Assembly: GCA_035762175.1 (NCBI GenBank)
Contig: DASTPP010000068.1
Location: 38,865-102,864 of the forward strand
Direction: 5' to 3'
DNA length: 64,000 nt
Origin: DASTPP01 sp035762175
Lineage (GTDB): Bacteria; Myxococcota_A; Polyangia; Polyangiales; Polyangiaceae
The notes under the pieces: generated by a model
What the model was told of the DNA's origin: nothing
The model's database searches: none
The model's input: the letters and a program-made list of their open reading frames with translations, nothing else
Translations under genes and position numbers: made by a program
Shown here: positions 37,024 through 46,572 of the stretch, piece by piece
How the letters are laid out: each line of letters starts with the position of its first letter
Position numbering within the stretch: the stretch's first letter is position 1

Positions 37024-37965
37024 TTAGCGGCAGGGGCTCTCTAATAACAGAGAGGGGCGGTTCGGGCGGGCGGGGCGCCTGCGGCCCCGGCGAAGGCCCG
37101 ACCGCCCCGCTAAAGCGCGGGCCTTCGGCGCGAGGCGCGCGGCCTCGTCGGCGGCCTCGAGGGCCGACTCGATGTCGAGCAAGAGCTCGTCGGCGGCGTG
37201 CCGCTCTTCGGCCTCGCGCGCCTGGCGGCCGCCCTCGTCGAGCTGCGCCTCGACGCGCGCGAGGGTCTGGGCGACGCGCGCGCCCTGGGGCGAGGCCGGG
37301 TCGATGCGGCCCTCGTTCAGGTAGCGCAGGGCGGCGGCGAGGGCGGGCTCGAGCGGCGCGCTCAGCTCGGGCGGGGCGCCCTTGGCCTTGCCGCGCACGC
37401 GCTCGGCGAGCGCGACGAGGCGGCCGAGCGGCGAGCGGGCGCGGGCGAGCTGGCGGCGGCGAAAGGCGGCGACGCCGGCGGCGGCGAGGGCGGCGGCGAC
37501 GAAGCCCAGGGCGGCCGGGGCGACCCCGGGCGAGCGCGCGACGGGCGGCAGGACGGGCGGGGGGGGCGCCTCGACGCTCATGCCGCCGTCGAGCCGCTCG
37601 AGCGACGCCGCGAACTCGCCGGCGGTCAGCAGGCGCGCGCGCGCGAGCTCGACGAGGCGCAGGGGCAGGCAGGGCGAGGCGACGCCGAGCGCCTGGCAGG
37701 CGGCGCCGGGCTCGCCGGTGACGACGGCGCTCACCTCGTGGCCCGGGCCGACCTCGACGACGCGCAGGCCCCCGGCGCGGAAGTCGACGAGGCCGCCGGG
37801 GTCGGCGGGGGCCGGGGCGCCGGGGGCGGGCTCGGTCTTGATGGCGTCGATCGTGGAGCCGTCGTGCGACGAGCGCAGGGCGCCGCGCACGACCACCTTC
37901 GCGCCCGGCGCCGCCTGGACGGGCAGGGCGGGGCGGTCGAGGGGCAGGTCGAGCCGGGTGGCCAT
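37024..37965 (-). CDS. Unrecognised single-pass membrane protein, partner of VWA lipoprotein
   Basis: 313 residues. The N-terminal half (1-145) is beta-rich with PGAKVVVRGALRSSHDG and ends in a Pro linker. One membrane segment (GFVAAALAAAGVAAFRRR, about 153-171) follows. The C-terminal part is helical and charged (coiled-coil-like between about 180 and 280, with EEERHAADELLLDIESALEAADEAAR). I do not recognise a family. It starts 36 bp after the VWA lipoprotein stop and is probably co-transcribed, so it may connect that protein to the membrane. Confidence 0.72.
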   Translation of the reverse strand: MATRLDLPLDRPALPVQAAPGAKVVVRGALRSSHDGSTIDAIKTEPAPGAPAPADPGGLVDFRAGGLRVVEVGPGHEVSAVVTGEPGAACQALGVASPCLPLRLVELARARLLTAGEFAASLERLDGGMSVEAPPPPVLPPVARSPGVAPAALGFVAAALAAAGVAAFRRRQLARARSPLGRLVALAERVRGKAKGAPPELSAPLEPALAAALRYLNEGRIDPASPQGARVAQTLARVEAQLDEGGRQAREAEERHAADELLLDIESALEAADEAARLAPKARALAGRSGLRRGRRRPARPNRPSLLLESPCR

Positions 37966-38001
37966 GGCGGGCCGAGGTTACCCCGGTTTCTCGCCGGCCT
38001 T

Positions 38002-39879
38002 CTACCGGAGGCGGCCGCGCCCCGCGGTCTCGAGCAGCATGCTCAAGACGAGCGGCTCGCCGAGGCCCTGGGCGCCGCCGTCGGCGTAGGAGCGCAGGCG
38101 CGCGAGCCGGCCCGCCTCGCGCTCGAAGAGCGGCTCGTTCAGGGCGCGCGCCGCCTCGCGCAGGATGCCCTCGCGCTCGGCGAGCAGCGCGGCGGCCCGG
38201 GCGCGGTCGCCGCGGGCGATGAGCTCGGCGGCGCGCGCGAGCGCCTCGCCCGCGGCGAAGCCCTGCGCCGTGCGCGCCACCGAGCCGTTCAGCGAGCCGG
38301 CGCTCTCGGCGTCGTTCGCCGCGTACGAGAACGAGACGGGCAGCTCGTCGACGACGTTCTTCTTCGCGAGCCGGTCTTTGTACTTGAGCTCGACGAGCGC
38401 GAGGTCGCGCTTGCCCGCGCCCTCGGGCACGCGCAGCTTGAGCAAGAGGGCGTGCCCGTCGTCGCGGGCGAAGGCGGGCACGAAGAAGCGCAGGCCGCCG
38501 GCCACGTCGTCTTTTCGGTCTTGCTTGATCTTGTCGCGCTTCTCGGCCTGGGCGTCGGCCGCCACTTCCTGCGCGCGCACGCGCGCGGCCTCGGCGTCGG
38601 TGAGCCGGCGCGAGCCGTAGACGTGCAAGAGCTCGACGCCCGGCTTGAGCCGCACCCGCACCTCGACCGCGGTCGCCACGGGGTCGAGCCGGTGCTCGAG
38701 CTCGGTGGCGAGCGCGGGGGCGATCTGGTCGGACGAGCGCAGGTAGTAGTAGCCGCCCGCGCCGTCGCCGGCGATGGCGCTCATCAGCGGGCCGTCGAAG
38801 TCGCCGCCCAGGCCGAAGGTGCTCGTCTGCACGCCCTTCTGGAAGGCGTCGAGCGCCATGCGCGCGAGCGCCCCGTGGCCCGTCACGCCGGCGTTGGCGC
38901 GGCCGTCGGAGAGCAAGAGCACGACGCGCACGGCGTCGGCGGGGATGGAGGGCGCGGCCGCCTGCGCGTACGCGCGCTCGAGCCCGGCGCCGATGTTGGT
39001 GCCGCCGCCCTCGCGCACGCCCTCGATCGACCTCTTGATGGCCGCCCGGCGCGCGCCGACGGGCCCGTCGGGCACGAGCACCTGGGCCTCGTTCGAGAAG
39101 GTGACGAGCGAGAAGTCGTCGCCCGCGTCGAGCTTGTCGACCAGCGCCGCCGAGGCGCGCCGGGCGTTCTCGATCGCCTCGCCGGCCATCGAGCCGCTCA
39201 CGTCGAGCACCAGGTGCACCGACAGGTGCGGGCGCGCCTTGGCCGACGCCGCCGACGAGCGCAGCGCGAGCCGGAGGTGCAGCGGCCCGCCCGAGGGCGG
39301 CGGCGAGGCCCGCTCGAGCTCGGTCTTCAGCCCGAGCGCCTTGCCCGCCGGCACGGCGAAGTCGGGCGCGTAGCGCGCGCCCACCTCGGCCACCACCTCG
39401 CGCTCGCTCGCCGGCACCACCCCGCGCGCCACCGCCGCGTCGAACGCGGCGAGGTGGCCGCCGCCCGGCCGGTAGGTCGTCGCGTAGCGGCCGTTCGGGT
39501 CGAGCGCCGCCTCGCCCGCCGGCTGGCCCCCGAGCGGCCCCCGGAAGCCGTCGGGGCCCCCCCCGCCCTTGCCGAAGCCGGGCACGGTCGTCGGCGCCGC
39601 CACCGCGCCGGGCGTCGCGCCGTGCCGCATGACGTTCCGCTCGAGCGCCTCGATCGGGCCGCCCCGCGCGGCGCCGGCGTGCGGCGGCTGGCCCTCGGAC
39701 GGAGCGGACTCGCCCCCGTCCGGGCCGGCGGCCGCGTCGTTGGGCGCCGCGGCTGACGCCGCCGCCGGGGCTTCTTCGGACAGGGTGCCGGCCGGGCTCC
39801 GCTGCGCGCTGTTGCAGGCGCCGCCGAGCGCGACGACGAGCCAGGCCCCGGCCAGAAAACGAATCGAACGTCGTGCCAT
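38002..39879 (-). CDS. VWA-domain lipoprotein
   Basis: 625 residues. A lipobox (ALGGAC, Cys about 22) and a disordered Ala/Pro/Gly linker are followed by a von Willebrand factor A domain (about 215-400) with the MIDAS motif DVSGSM (about 226-231), TNIGAGL and LLLSDGRANAG. The C-terminal domain (about 430-625) resembles the YfbK-type extension (LRFFVPAFARDDGHALLLKLRVPEG). Such proteins bind metal and partner proteins rather than catalyse. ATG 39879 has AGGAGG eight bases upstream. First gene of a two-gene operon, divergent from the patatin gene. Confidence 0.9.
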   Translation of the reverse strand: MARRSIRFLAGAWLVVALGGACNSAQRSPAGTLSEEAPAAASAAAPNDAAAGPDGGESAPSEGQPPHAGAARGGPIEALERNVMRHGATPGAVAAPTTVPGFGKGGGGPDGFRGPLGGQPAGEAALDPNGRYATTYRPGGGHLAAFDAAVARGVVPASEREVVAEVGARYAPDFAVPAGKALGLKTELERASPPPSGGPLHLRLALRSSAASAKARPHLSVHLVLDVSGSMAGEAIENARRASAALVDKLDAGDDFSLVTFSNEAQVLVPDGPVGARRAAIKRSIEGVREGGGTNIGAGLERAYAQAAAPSIPADAVRVVLLLSDGRANAGVTGHGALARMALDAFQKGVQTSTFGLGGDFDGPLMSAIAGDGAGGYYYLRSSDQIAPALATELEHRLDPVATAVEVRVRLKPGVELLHVYGSRRLTDAEAARVRAQEVAADAQAEKRDKIKQDRKDDVAGGLRFFVPAFARDDGHALLLKLRVPEGAGKRDLALVELKYKDRLAKKNVVDELPVSFSYAANDAESAGSLNGSVARTAQGFAAGEALARAAELIARGDRARAAALLAEREGILREAARALNEPLFEREAGRLARLRSYADGGAQGLGEPLVLSMLLETAGRGRLR

Positions 39880-40056
39880 CAGAGCGCCTCCTCGAACCTT
39901 GCCGCTCGCGGGCGACTTCGCGCCCGCCCCCCCGCGCCCCGGCTCACCCCCCTCTGGGCGGCGCCCCGCGGGCCGGCCCCGGTGCTGACGGATTACGCCC
40001 CCCTCCGGTCTCGGATTCCTTGACGGGGGGCCAGGCTAGGGTAGCAAACCCCGCCC

Positions 40057-40926
40057 ATGAGCGAGACCCGAGACCTCGTGCTCACGCTGGCCGGCGGCGG
40101 AAACCGCGCCTTTTACCAGCTCGGCCTGCTAAACCGCTGGGCCGGCCTGCTCTGGCCCCGCCTCGCCGCCGTCGCCGCCGTCAGCGCCGGCTCCTGCGTG
40201 CTGCTCGTGCACCTGAGCGGGCGCGCCGAGCCCGCGAACCGCTACTGGCGCGAGCGCCGCCGCCACGTGACGAAGAACTTCGTCTGGGCGAACCTCCTGC
40301 GGGGCGAGTCGCCCGCGCCGCACGCGCCCGTCTACCGCGACACCCTCCTGCACACGCTCGCCGAGGGCGGCCTCGACCGCGTGCGCCGAGAGCCCGTGCC
40401 GCTCTGGGTGCTCGCCGCGGGGCTGCCCCGAAGGCTGCCGCCCGCCGCCGCCGTCGCCCTCGGCCTCGGCGCCTACTCGCTCGAGAAGCGCCTGCGCCCC
40501 GCGATGCTGCACCCGAGCTTCGGGCGCGGCCTCGGCTTCGTGCCCCGCGTCTTCGACGCGCGCGAGTGCGAGAGCGAAGGCGAGCTCGCCGACCTCGTCA
40601 TGGCGAGCTCGGCCACGCCGCCCTTCACCCCCGTCGGCTCGTTCCGCGGCGAGGCGTTGCTCGACGGCGGCCTCATCGACAACGTGCCCGCCGAGATCGC
40701 CGAGCGCGCCCCGGGCGCGCGCAAGAACATCGTGCTCTTGACCCGGCCCTACCCGCCGGGCGCCGCCGGCCGCCGCGGCAACCGCCTCTACGTCGCGCCG
40801 ACCGGGCCCTTGCCCATCGAGCGCTGGGACTACACCCGCCCCGAGCTGCTCGACGCTACCATCGCCGTCGGCGAGCGCGAGGCCGACACGCACCGCCGCG
40901 AGCTCGAGGCCTTCCTCGAGGCGTAG
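40057..40926 (+). CDS. Patatin-like phospholipase
   Basis: 289 residues. The oxyanion-hole glycines are in LAGGGNRAFYQLG (about 11-23), and the nucleophile elbow is AVSAGSC with Ser43 (an Ala replaces the first Gly of GxSxG). The catalytic Asp is Asp203 in LLDGGLIDN. Lipid acyl hydrolysis is the expected reaction. There is no signal peptide, so it is cytoplasmic unless exported by another route; many patatins of Gram-negative bacteria are effectors. ATG 40057 starts the conserved ETRDLVLTLAGGG. Confidence 0.88.
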   Translation: MSETRDLVLTLAGGGNRAFYQLGLLNRWAGLLWPRLAAVAAVSAGSCVLLVHLSGRAEPANRYWRERRRHVTKNFVWANLLRGESPAPHAPVYRDTLLHTLAEGGLDRVRREPVPLWVLAAGLPRRLPPAAAVALGLGAYSLEKRLRPAMLHPSFGRGLGFVPRVFDARECESEGELADLVMASSATPPFTPVGSFRGEALLDGGLIDNVPAEIAERAPGARKNIVLLTRPYPPGAAGRRGNRLYVAPTGPLPIERWDYTRPELLDATIAVGEREADTHRRELEAFLEA

Positions 40927-40983
40927 GCCGCCGCCCCGATCGGGCGGCGCCCGCGCGCCGGCACGGCCCGCCCGCCGCCCCGA

Positions 40984-42069
<1,086 letters not shown>

Positions 42070-42076
42070 GGCCGCC

Positions 42077-43930
42077 TCAGAGGCCCTGCACCAGCTGCGC
42101 CTGGGGCACCAAGATCGCCCCCGACTCGGGCCCGACCGTGACCGTGAGCGAGCCGCCCGGGCCGACCGTGTAGCCGGGGCCGCCCATCGCGTCGACCAGC
42201 GCCGTGCCCTCGGGCAGGCCCGTCGTCATCACCGCCGTGCCGAAGGCCGTCGAGCTTTCGTGGTCGCGGTTCGAGTTGACCACCACGAGCGCGTAGGCAT
42301 CTTGCGCGATGGCGTTCGCCGCCACGTCTTCGGGCAGGGGCACGCGCTCGAAGGCGAAGATGCCGGCGTCCTGCTCGGGGCCGGTGCGCTCGGTGTCCCA
42401 GCGGACCACGACCTCGCCCTTGCTCAACACGGGGTAGGCCTTGCGCAGCCGCGCGAGCCGCGCCACCCATTGAAACGTCTCGCCGTCGGTGCGGTAGCCC
42501 GTCGGCCAGAAGTCTTCGCGGTTGGCCGGGTCGTTGCCGCCGCTGAACTCTTGCTCGGTGCCGTAATAGATGCACGGCAGGCCGTCCCACGTGTACATGA
42601 AGAAGAGCGCGTTGCGCAGCGCCCCGACCGTGCCGTCTTGGAAGAGAAAGCGCGCGACGTCGTGGTTGTCGATGAAGTTGACGAGCAGCCGCGTCGGCGC
42701 CGCGTTCGCCCCGCCCGGCTGGGGCGTGGTGCGGTAGTTCTCGAAGCGCTGCTCGCGCAGCCGGCTGATGTTCCGGGTCGGCCCCTTGTACTTGAAGACG
42801 GCGTCGAAGACCTGAAACTTCTGCGCGAAGTAGAAGACCGAGTCGACGCCGTGCTCGAGCGGCCGCTCGGCCGTGCCCTTCGTGTACGAGCCGTTGCGCA
42901 CGTCGTCGCCGTCGAACGACTCGCCGAACATGAAGAAGTTCGTCTTGCCCCGCGCCGCCAGCCGCTCGCGCACGCGGCGGCAGAAGTCGTTCCAGAAGTC
43001 GTGCTCGACGTGCTTGAGCGTGTCGATGCGGAAGCCGTCGAAGTCGACCTCCTCGACCCAGCGCGCGTAGGCGTCGACCATCGCGTCGCGCACCTCGGGC
43101 AGCTCGGTCGCCACGTCTTTCAGGCCCCCGGGGAAGTCGCCGAGCTCGGTCTGCGCCACGCTGTCGTAGTCGTAGACCCGGCCCCGCCGGTGGTACGCCC
43201 AGTCGTTCTGCAAGACCTCGGGGAAGACCGGCACCTTGTTCGAGACCGGGTCGTAAATGAACTTGACCGGCGCCGGCCCCGCCTCGCCCAGGCTGGTAAA
43301 CGCCTGGATGCCGCGGATGTCGAAGTCGGGGTCGTACTCGGTCACGTGCCGCACGGGGATCGGCGCCCCGCCGTTGACCCGCTGCTTGTTGCCCGACTCT
43401 TGGAACAAGATGTCGGGCTGCCCGTTCATGTTCACGTCGTAATAGAAGAGCTGCCCCATGTGGTTGGTGACGATGTCGAGCACCACCCGCAGGCCCCGCT
43501 CGTGCGCCTTCGCGATCATGCGCCGCAGCGCCACCATGTCGCCGAAGTGCGGGTTCGGCTGGGTCAGGTCTTGCGCCCAGTAGCCGTGGTAGCCGTCGAA
43601 GCCCGCGTCGGTCTCGATGTTCTTGACCACCGGCGAGATCCACAGGGTCGTGACGCCGAGCGCGGTGAAGTAGTCGAGGTGGTCCTCGAGGCCCTTCCAG
43701 TCGCCGCCGTGGTAGCGGCTCGGGTCGCCCGCGCGCACGTTGACGTCGTTGACGTACTCGCCGTTGGCGAACCGGTCGACGAGGACCTGGTAAATGATCT
43801 CGTCGCGCCAGTCGCTGACCCGCGTCTCGAGCCGCGCGGGCCGCTCGCCGTACTCGGGCGTGCCCATGCACGAGGCCATCGGGGCGAGGGCCGCCGCGAG
43901 CGCGAGCGGCCGAACGAGGTGCCGTTTCAT
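42077..43930 (-). CDS. GH13 alpha-amylase-family lipoprotein
   Basis: About 617 residues. The signal ends in a lipobox-like PMASC (Cys about 21). The (beta/alpha)8 barrel shows DIVTNHMGQ, nucleophile Asp about 302 in FDGFRIDTLKH, acid Glu about 337 in MFGESFDG and transition-state Asp about 423 in NFIDNHDVARF. It hydrolyses alpha-1,4 glucans, and its neighbours suggest starch or maltodextrin as substrate at the cell surface or in the periplasm. ATG 43930 was chosen because it starts the signal peptide and has GGAGAG upstream; an in-frame ATG at 43951 is possible. It lies 34 bp after the maltoporin gene. Confidence 0.93.
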   Translation of the reverse strand: MKRHLVRPLALAAALAPMASCMGTPEYGERPARLETRVSDWRDEIIYQVLVDRFANGEYVNDVNVRAGDPSRYHGGDWKGLEDHLDYFTALGVTTLWISPVVKNIETDAGFDGYHGYWAQDLTQPNPHFGDMVALRRMIAKAHERGLRVVLDIVTNHMGQLFYYDVNMNGQPDILFQESGNKQRVNGGAPIPVRHVTEYDPDFDIRGIQAFTSLGEAGPAPVKFIYDPVSNKVPVFPEVLQNDWAYHRRGRVYDYDSVAQTELGDFPGGLKDVATELPEVRDAMVDAYARWVEEVDFDGFRIDTLKHVEHDFWNDFCRRVRERLAARGKTNFFMFGESFDGDDVRNGSYTKGTAERPLEHGVDSVFYFAQKFQVFDAVFKYKGPTRNISRLREQRFENYRTTPQPGGANAAPTRLLVNFIDNHDVARFLFQDGTVGALRNALFFMYTWDGLPCIYYGTEQEFSGGNDPANREDFWPTGYRTDGETFQWVARLARLRKAYPVLSKGEVVVRWDTERTGPEQDAGIFAFERVPLPEDVAANAIAQDAYALVVVNSNRDHESSTAFGTAVMTTGLPEGTALVDAMGGPGYTVGPGGSLTVTVGPESGAILVPQAQLVQGL

Positions 43931-43964
43931 GCGTCTCTGCTCTCCGGACATCGAAGAATACCCC

Positions 43965-45623
43965 TCAGAGATACGAAGAGTTGAACCACCACTCGCAGCT
44001 CAGGCCGACGAAGTGCTCGGTGCTCCGGCGCGCGAAGGGGTCGTCGGCCGGGTAGAAGGAGCGCGCGTCGCGGTCGCGCACCGAGAAGAGGTAGATCGCC
44101 CGGATCTGCGGCCGCCGGTACGACCCCTTGCCCGCCGGGCTCAAGAAGGGCGCCACGCCCGCGCGGAACATGGTGCCCTGCACCGGCCGCCCCTGCCCCT
44201 CGAAGAGCACCGCCCGCTGCTGCGTCTCGGCCGTGCCCTCGACGAACACCCCCACCTTGTCGGTGAAGTAGTAGTGCGGCCGCACCACCAGCGCCGCCTC
44301 GTCGACGTTCTGGAACGACAGATCGTTCGGCGCCGCCGTCCGGAACGAGCGCACGTAGCCGCCCGCCAGCACCGTGAAGGGCCCGCCCTCCCAGTTGGCC
44401 GACATCGCCACGCGCACCTCGTGCGCCCCCGACGACGTGCGGTCGTCCGCGAGCTCGTAGGGCGCCGTGAAGTCGCCGTAGGCCGCCAGCCCCCGCGCGT
44501 AGCGGAAGAACAGGTTGACGAAGGTGTCGCGCTGGCCCGCGAACGCGCCGACCTGCAGGCCCGCGACGAAGCCGCCGTCGCTCGGCATCTGCTCGTAGAC
44601 CGCCGGCTCGCGCTCGCGCACCCCCTTGGCCACGTGGTGCAGCTCGCCGTAGCCCACCACCTTGATGCCCGCCGTGCCCTCGAGCGGGAAGATCTGCTCG
44701 GCCCGGAACGAGCTGATGACCCGCGGCCGGTCGAAGATGGCCACGCGCGTCGCGCCGAGCTGGTTGTAGGGCAGCGGCCGCGCCACCGCCTGGTACTGGA
44801 ACGGGTCGTCGAGCCGCACCACGCCCGCGTGCACCGCCAGCTTCGTGCGCGAGGGCAGCTCGAGCCGCGCCCCGCCCCCGAGCGTGTTCAGGTTGTCGAG
44901 CGGCCACCAGTTCAACAGGTAGATGTCGTCGCCGCGGTACATGCGGCTGCCCACCCACAGCGCCAGCCCCGGGTGCCCGATGCCCTTCTCTTCGATGAAG
45001 AGGTTGCGCAGGGCCAGCGTCGCGTCGAACTTGCCCGTGTAATGAAAGAGCGGGTCGGTCACCGCCAGCGTCGCGACGATGCGCGAGGTGATCGGGGTCG
45101 GGTCCTTCTCGGTCGTCCAGTCGTCGGCCCGGCGGAACTCGAGTTCGGCGTAATTGTCTTCGTCGAGCCGCGTGCCGAACGCCACGATGTCCGCGTTGCG
45201 CCCCGGGCCCCCCCGCCCGTCGAGCGCCGGCGTCGCGCGCCCGTACGAGCCGAACTCGAACTGCCCGGTGTGCCCCGGCGTCGGCTTGACGATCGGCTGG
45301 TTCACCGGCGCCGGCGGGGCCGCGGCCGGCGGCGCCGGCGCCGGCGCCGGCGCCCCGGAGCCCGGAGGCCCCGCCGCCGGCGGCGCCTCCGGCGGCCCGA
45401 CCGGCGTCCGCGGATCGAGCGGGTTGGTCTGCAGCGGCGGCGTCGTCGGGCCCACCACCGAGCCCGGCGGCGGCGCCGGGGGCCCGTTCTGCGACGGGTC
45501 CGAGCCGCCGGGCGGGGGCGCGGGCGTTTGAGCAAAGGCCACCCCGCCGAGCCAGGTCAGGGTAAAAGCCGTGGCGAGCAAGGGTCGTACACGACACGCC
45601 AATCGGAGCACGGCGCGCAGCAT
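43965..45623 (-). CDS. Maltoporin-like (LamB-type) carbohydrate porin
   Basis: About 552 residues. A signal peptide (LLATAFTLTWLGGVAFA) and a 75-residue Pro/Gly/Ala linker lead into an outer-membrane barrel that begins FEFGSYGRATPALDG and RLDEDNYAELEFRR, as in LamB. The linker is unusual for LamB and may span the periplasm or peptidoglycan. LALWVGSRMYRGDDIYLLNWWPLDN matches the conserved LamB strand-loop, and the chain ends in the aromatic-rich CEWWFNSSYL, a barrel-assembly type C-terminus. It would admit maltodextrins. ATG 45623 has AAGG five bases upstream. It is the first gene of the sugar block and follows the acyltransferase gene by only 26 bp. Confidence 0.87.
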   Translation of the reverse strand: MLRAVLRLACRVRPLLATAFTLTWLGGVAFAQTPAPPPGGSDPSQNGPPAPPPGSVVGPTTPPLQTNPLDPRTPVGPPEAPPAAGPPGSGAPAPAPAPPAAAPPAPVNQPIVKPTPGHTGQFEFGSYGRATPALDGRGGPGRNADIVAFGTRLDEDNYAELEFRRADDWTTEKDPTPITSRIVATLAVTDPLFHYTGKFDATLALRNLFIEEKGIGHPGLALWVGSRMYRGDDIYLLNWWPLDNLNTLGGGARLELPSRTKLAVHAGVVRLDDPFQYQAVARPLPYNQLGATRVAIFDRPRVISSFRAEQIFPLEGTAGIKVVGYGELHHVAKGVREREPAVYEQMPSDGGFVAGLQVGAFAGQRDTFVNLFFRYARGLAAYGDFTAPYELADDRTSSGAHEVRVAMSANWEGGPFTVLAGGYVRSFRTAAPNDLSFQNVDEAALVVRPHYYFTDKVGVFVEGTAETQQRAVLFEGQGRPVQGTMFRAGVAPFLSPAGKGSYRRPQIRAIYLFSVRDRDARSFYPADDPFARRSTEHFVGLSCEWWFNSSYL

Positions 45624-45649
45624 ACACACCTTAACAACAAAGTGGGCAC

Positions 45650-46555
45650 CTAACCTTTCGCGAGCCCCGCCCGAAACGCCCGCTCGCGCTCGCCCAGCGC
45701 CGCGATGGCCGCGAGCACCTCGTCGGCCAGGCGCTTGTACGTGCGCAGCCGCGCCGGCCCCTCGAGCGCCGACCCGAACGCGAGCGGCTCGCCGAACACG
45801 ATGGTCAGGGGCTCGCCGCGGTGCGTCACGTTCTGCCAGGTCTGCCCCAAAAAGTCGTTGGTCAGGCCGCGCAAGAACACCGGCAGCACGATCGGGCGCG
45901 CCTCGTGGACCATCTGCCCGACGCCGGGCTGCGCCGGCAAGAGCGCGTAGGGGTCGGGGTCTCGGTTGCGCCGCCCCTCGGGGTGAATGCCGACGAGCGT
46001 GCCCGGCTCGCGCAAGAGCCCGCCGAGCAGCCGCGTGGCGAACTGGTTGAAGGGCCGGCGCCCCGCGTCGCGCATCACCGGCGGGTACATCGAGAGCGCG
46101 GCGATGGCGGCGTTCAAGAGCACGCCGTCGGGCCGATCGTAGAAGTAATTGCTGCGCACGGGGAAGTACATGCGCTCGACCCAGGGCACCCGCTCGCGCA
46201 TCAGCACGCAGGCGATGGCGTAGAGGTCGAAGAACGAGCGGTGGTTCGACGCGAGCACCACGCCGCGGTCGGGCGCGAGGCGCCGCACGGCCTCGAGCCC
46301 GTCGATGCGCATCCGGTTGCCGAGGCAGGCGTAGACGAAGCGCGCGCCCACCTGCCGCAGGTACGCGTGCCCGGCGCGCTTGAGCGCGGGGCGGTGGTTG
46401 GCCTCGGCGCAGAGCCGGAAGGCGAGGCGCTCGAAGCCCGAGAGCAGGGCGAGCTCGTCGGGGGTCGGGCGCGCGGGGTCGGCCGGGGCGGCCCCGGCGC
46501 GCGCGGCCCGGCCGGCCGGCGCGGGGGGCGGCGGGGTCTCGCGCGGCAGGGCCAC
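45650..46555 (-). CDS. PlsC-type 1-acyl-glycerol-3-phosphate acyltransferase
   Basis: About 301 residues. The acyltransferase block I is NHRSFFD (about 104-110), and block III is GIHPEGRRNRD. LPVFLRGLTNDFL and VFGEPLAF are also typical of PlsC-like enzymes. It would acylate a glycerolipid at the membrane. Its own Pro/Ala N-terminus of about 30 residues is variable. The GTG at 46555 lies 17 bp after the FHA-ABC stop, and the two genes are probably one transcript. A functional link between lipid acylation and the exporter is only suggested by position. Confidence 0.85.
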   Translation of the reverse strand: MALPRETPPPPAPAGRAARAGAAPADPARPTPDELALLSGFERLAFRLCAEANHRPALKRAGHAYLRQVGARFVYACLGNRMRIDGLEAVRRLAPDRGVVLASNHRSFFDLYAIACVLMRERVPWVERMYFPVRSNYFYDRPDGVLLNAAIAALSMYPPVMRDAGRRPFNQFATRLLGGLLREPGTLVGIHPEGRRNRDPDPYALLPAQPGVGQMVHEARPIVLPVFLRGLTNDFLGQTWQNVTHRGEPLTIVFGEPLAFGSALEGPARLRTYKRLADEVLAAIAALGERERAFRAGLAKG

Positions 46556-46572
46556 GGCGCTCGCCCCCGCCC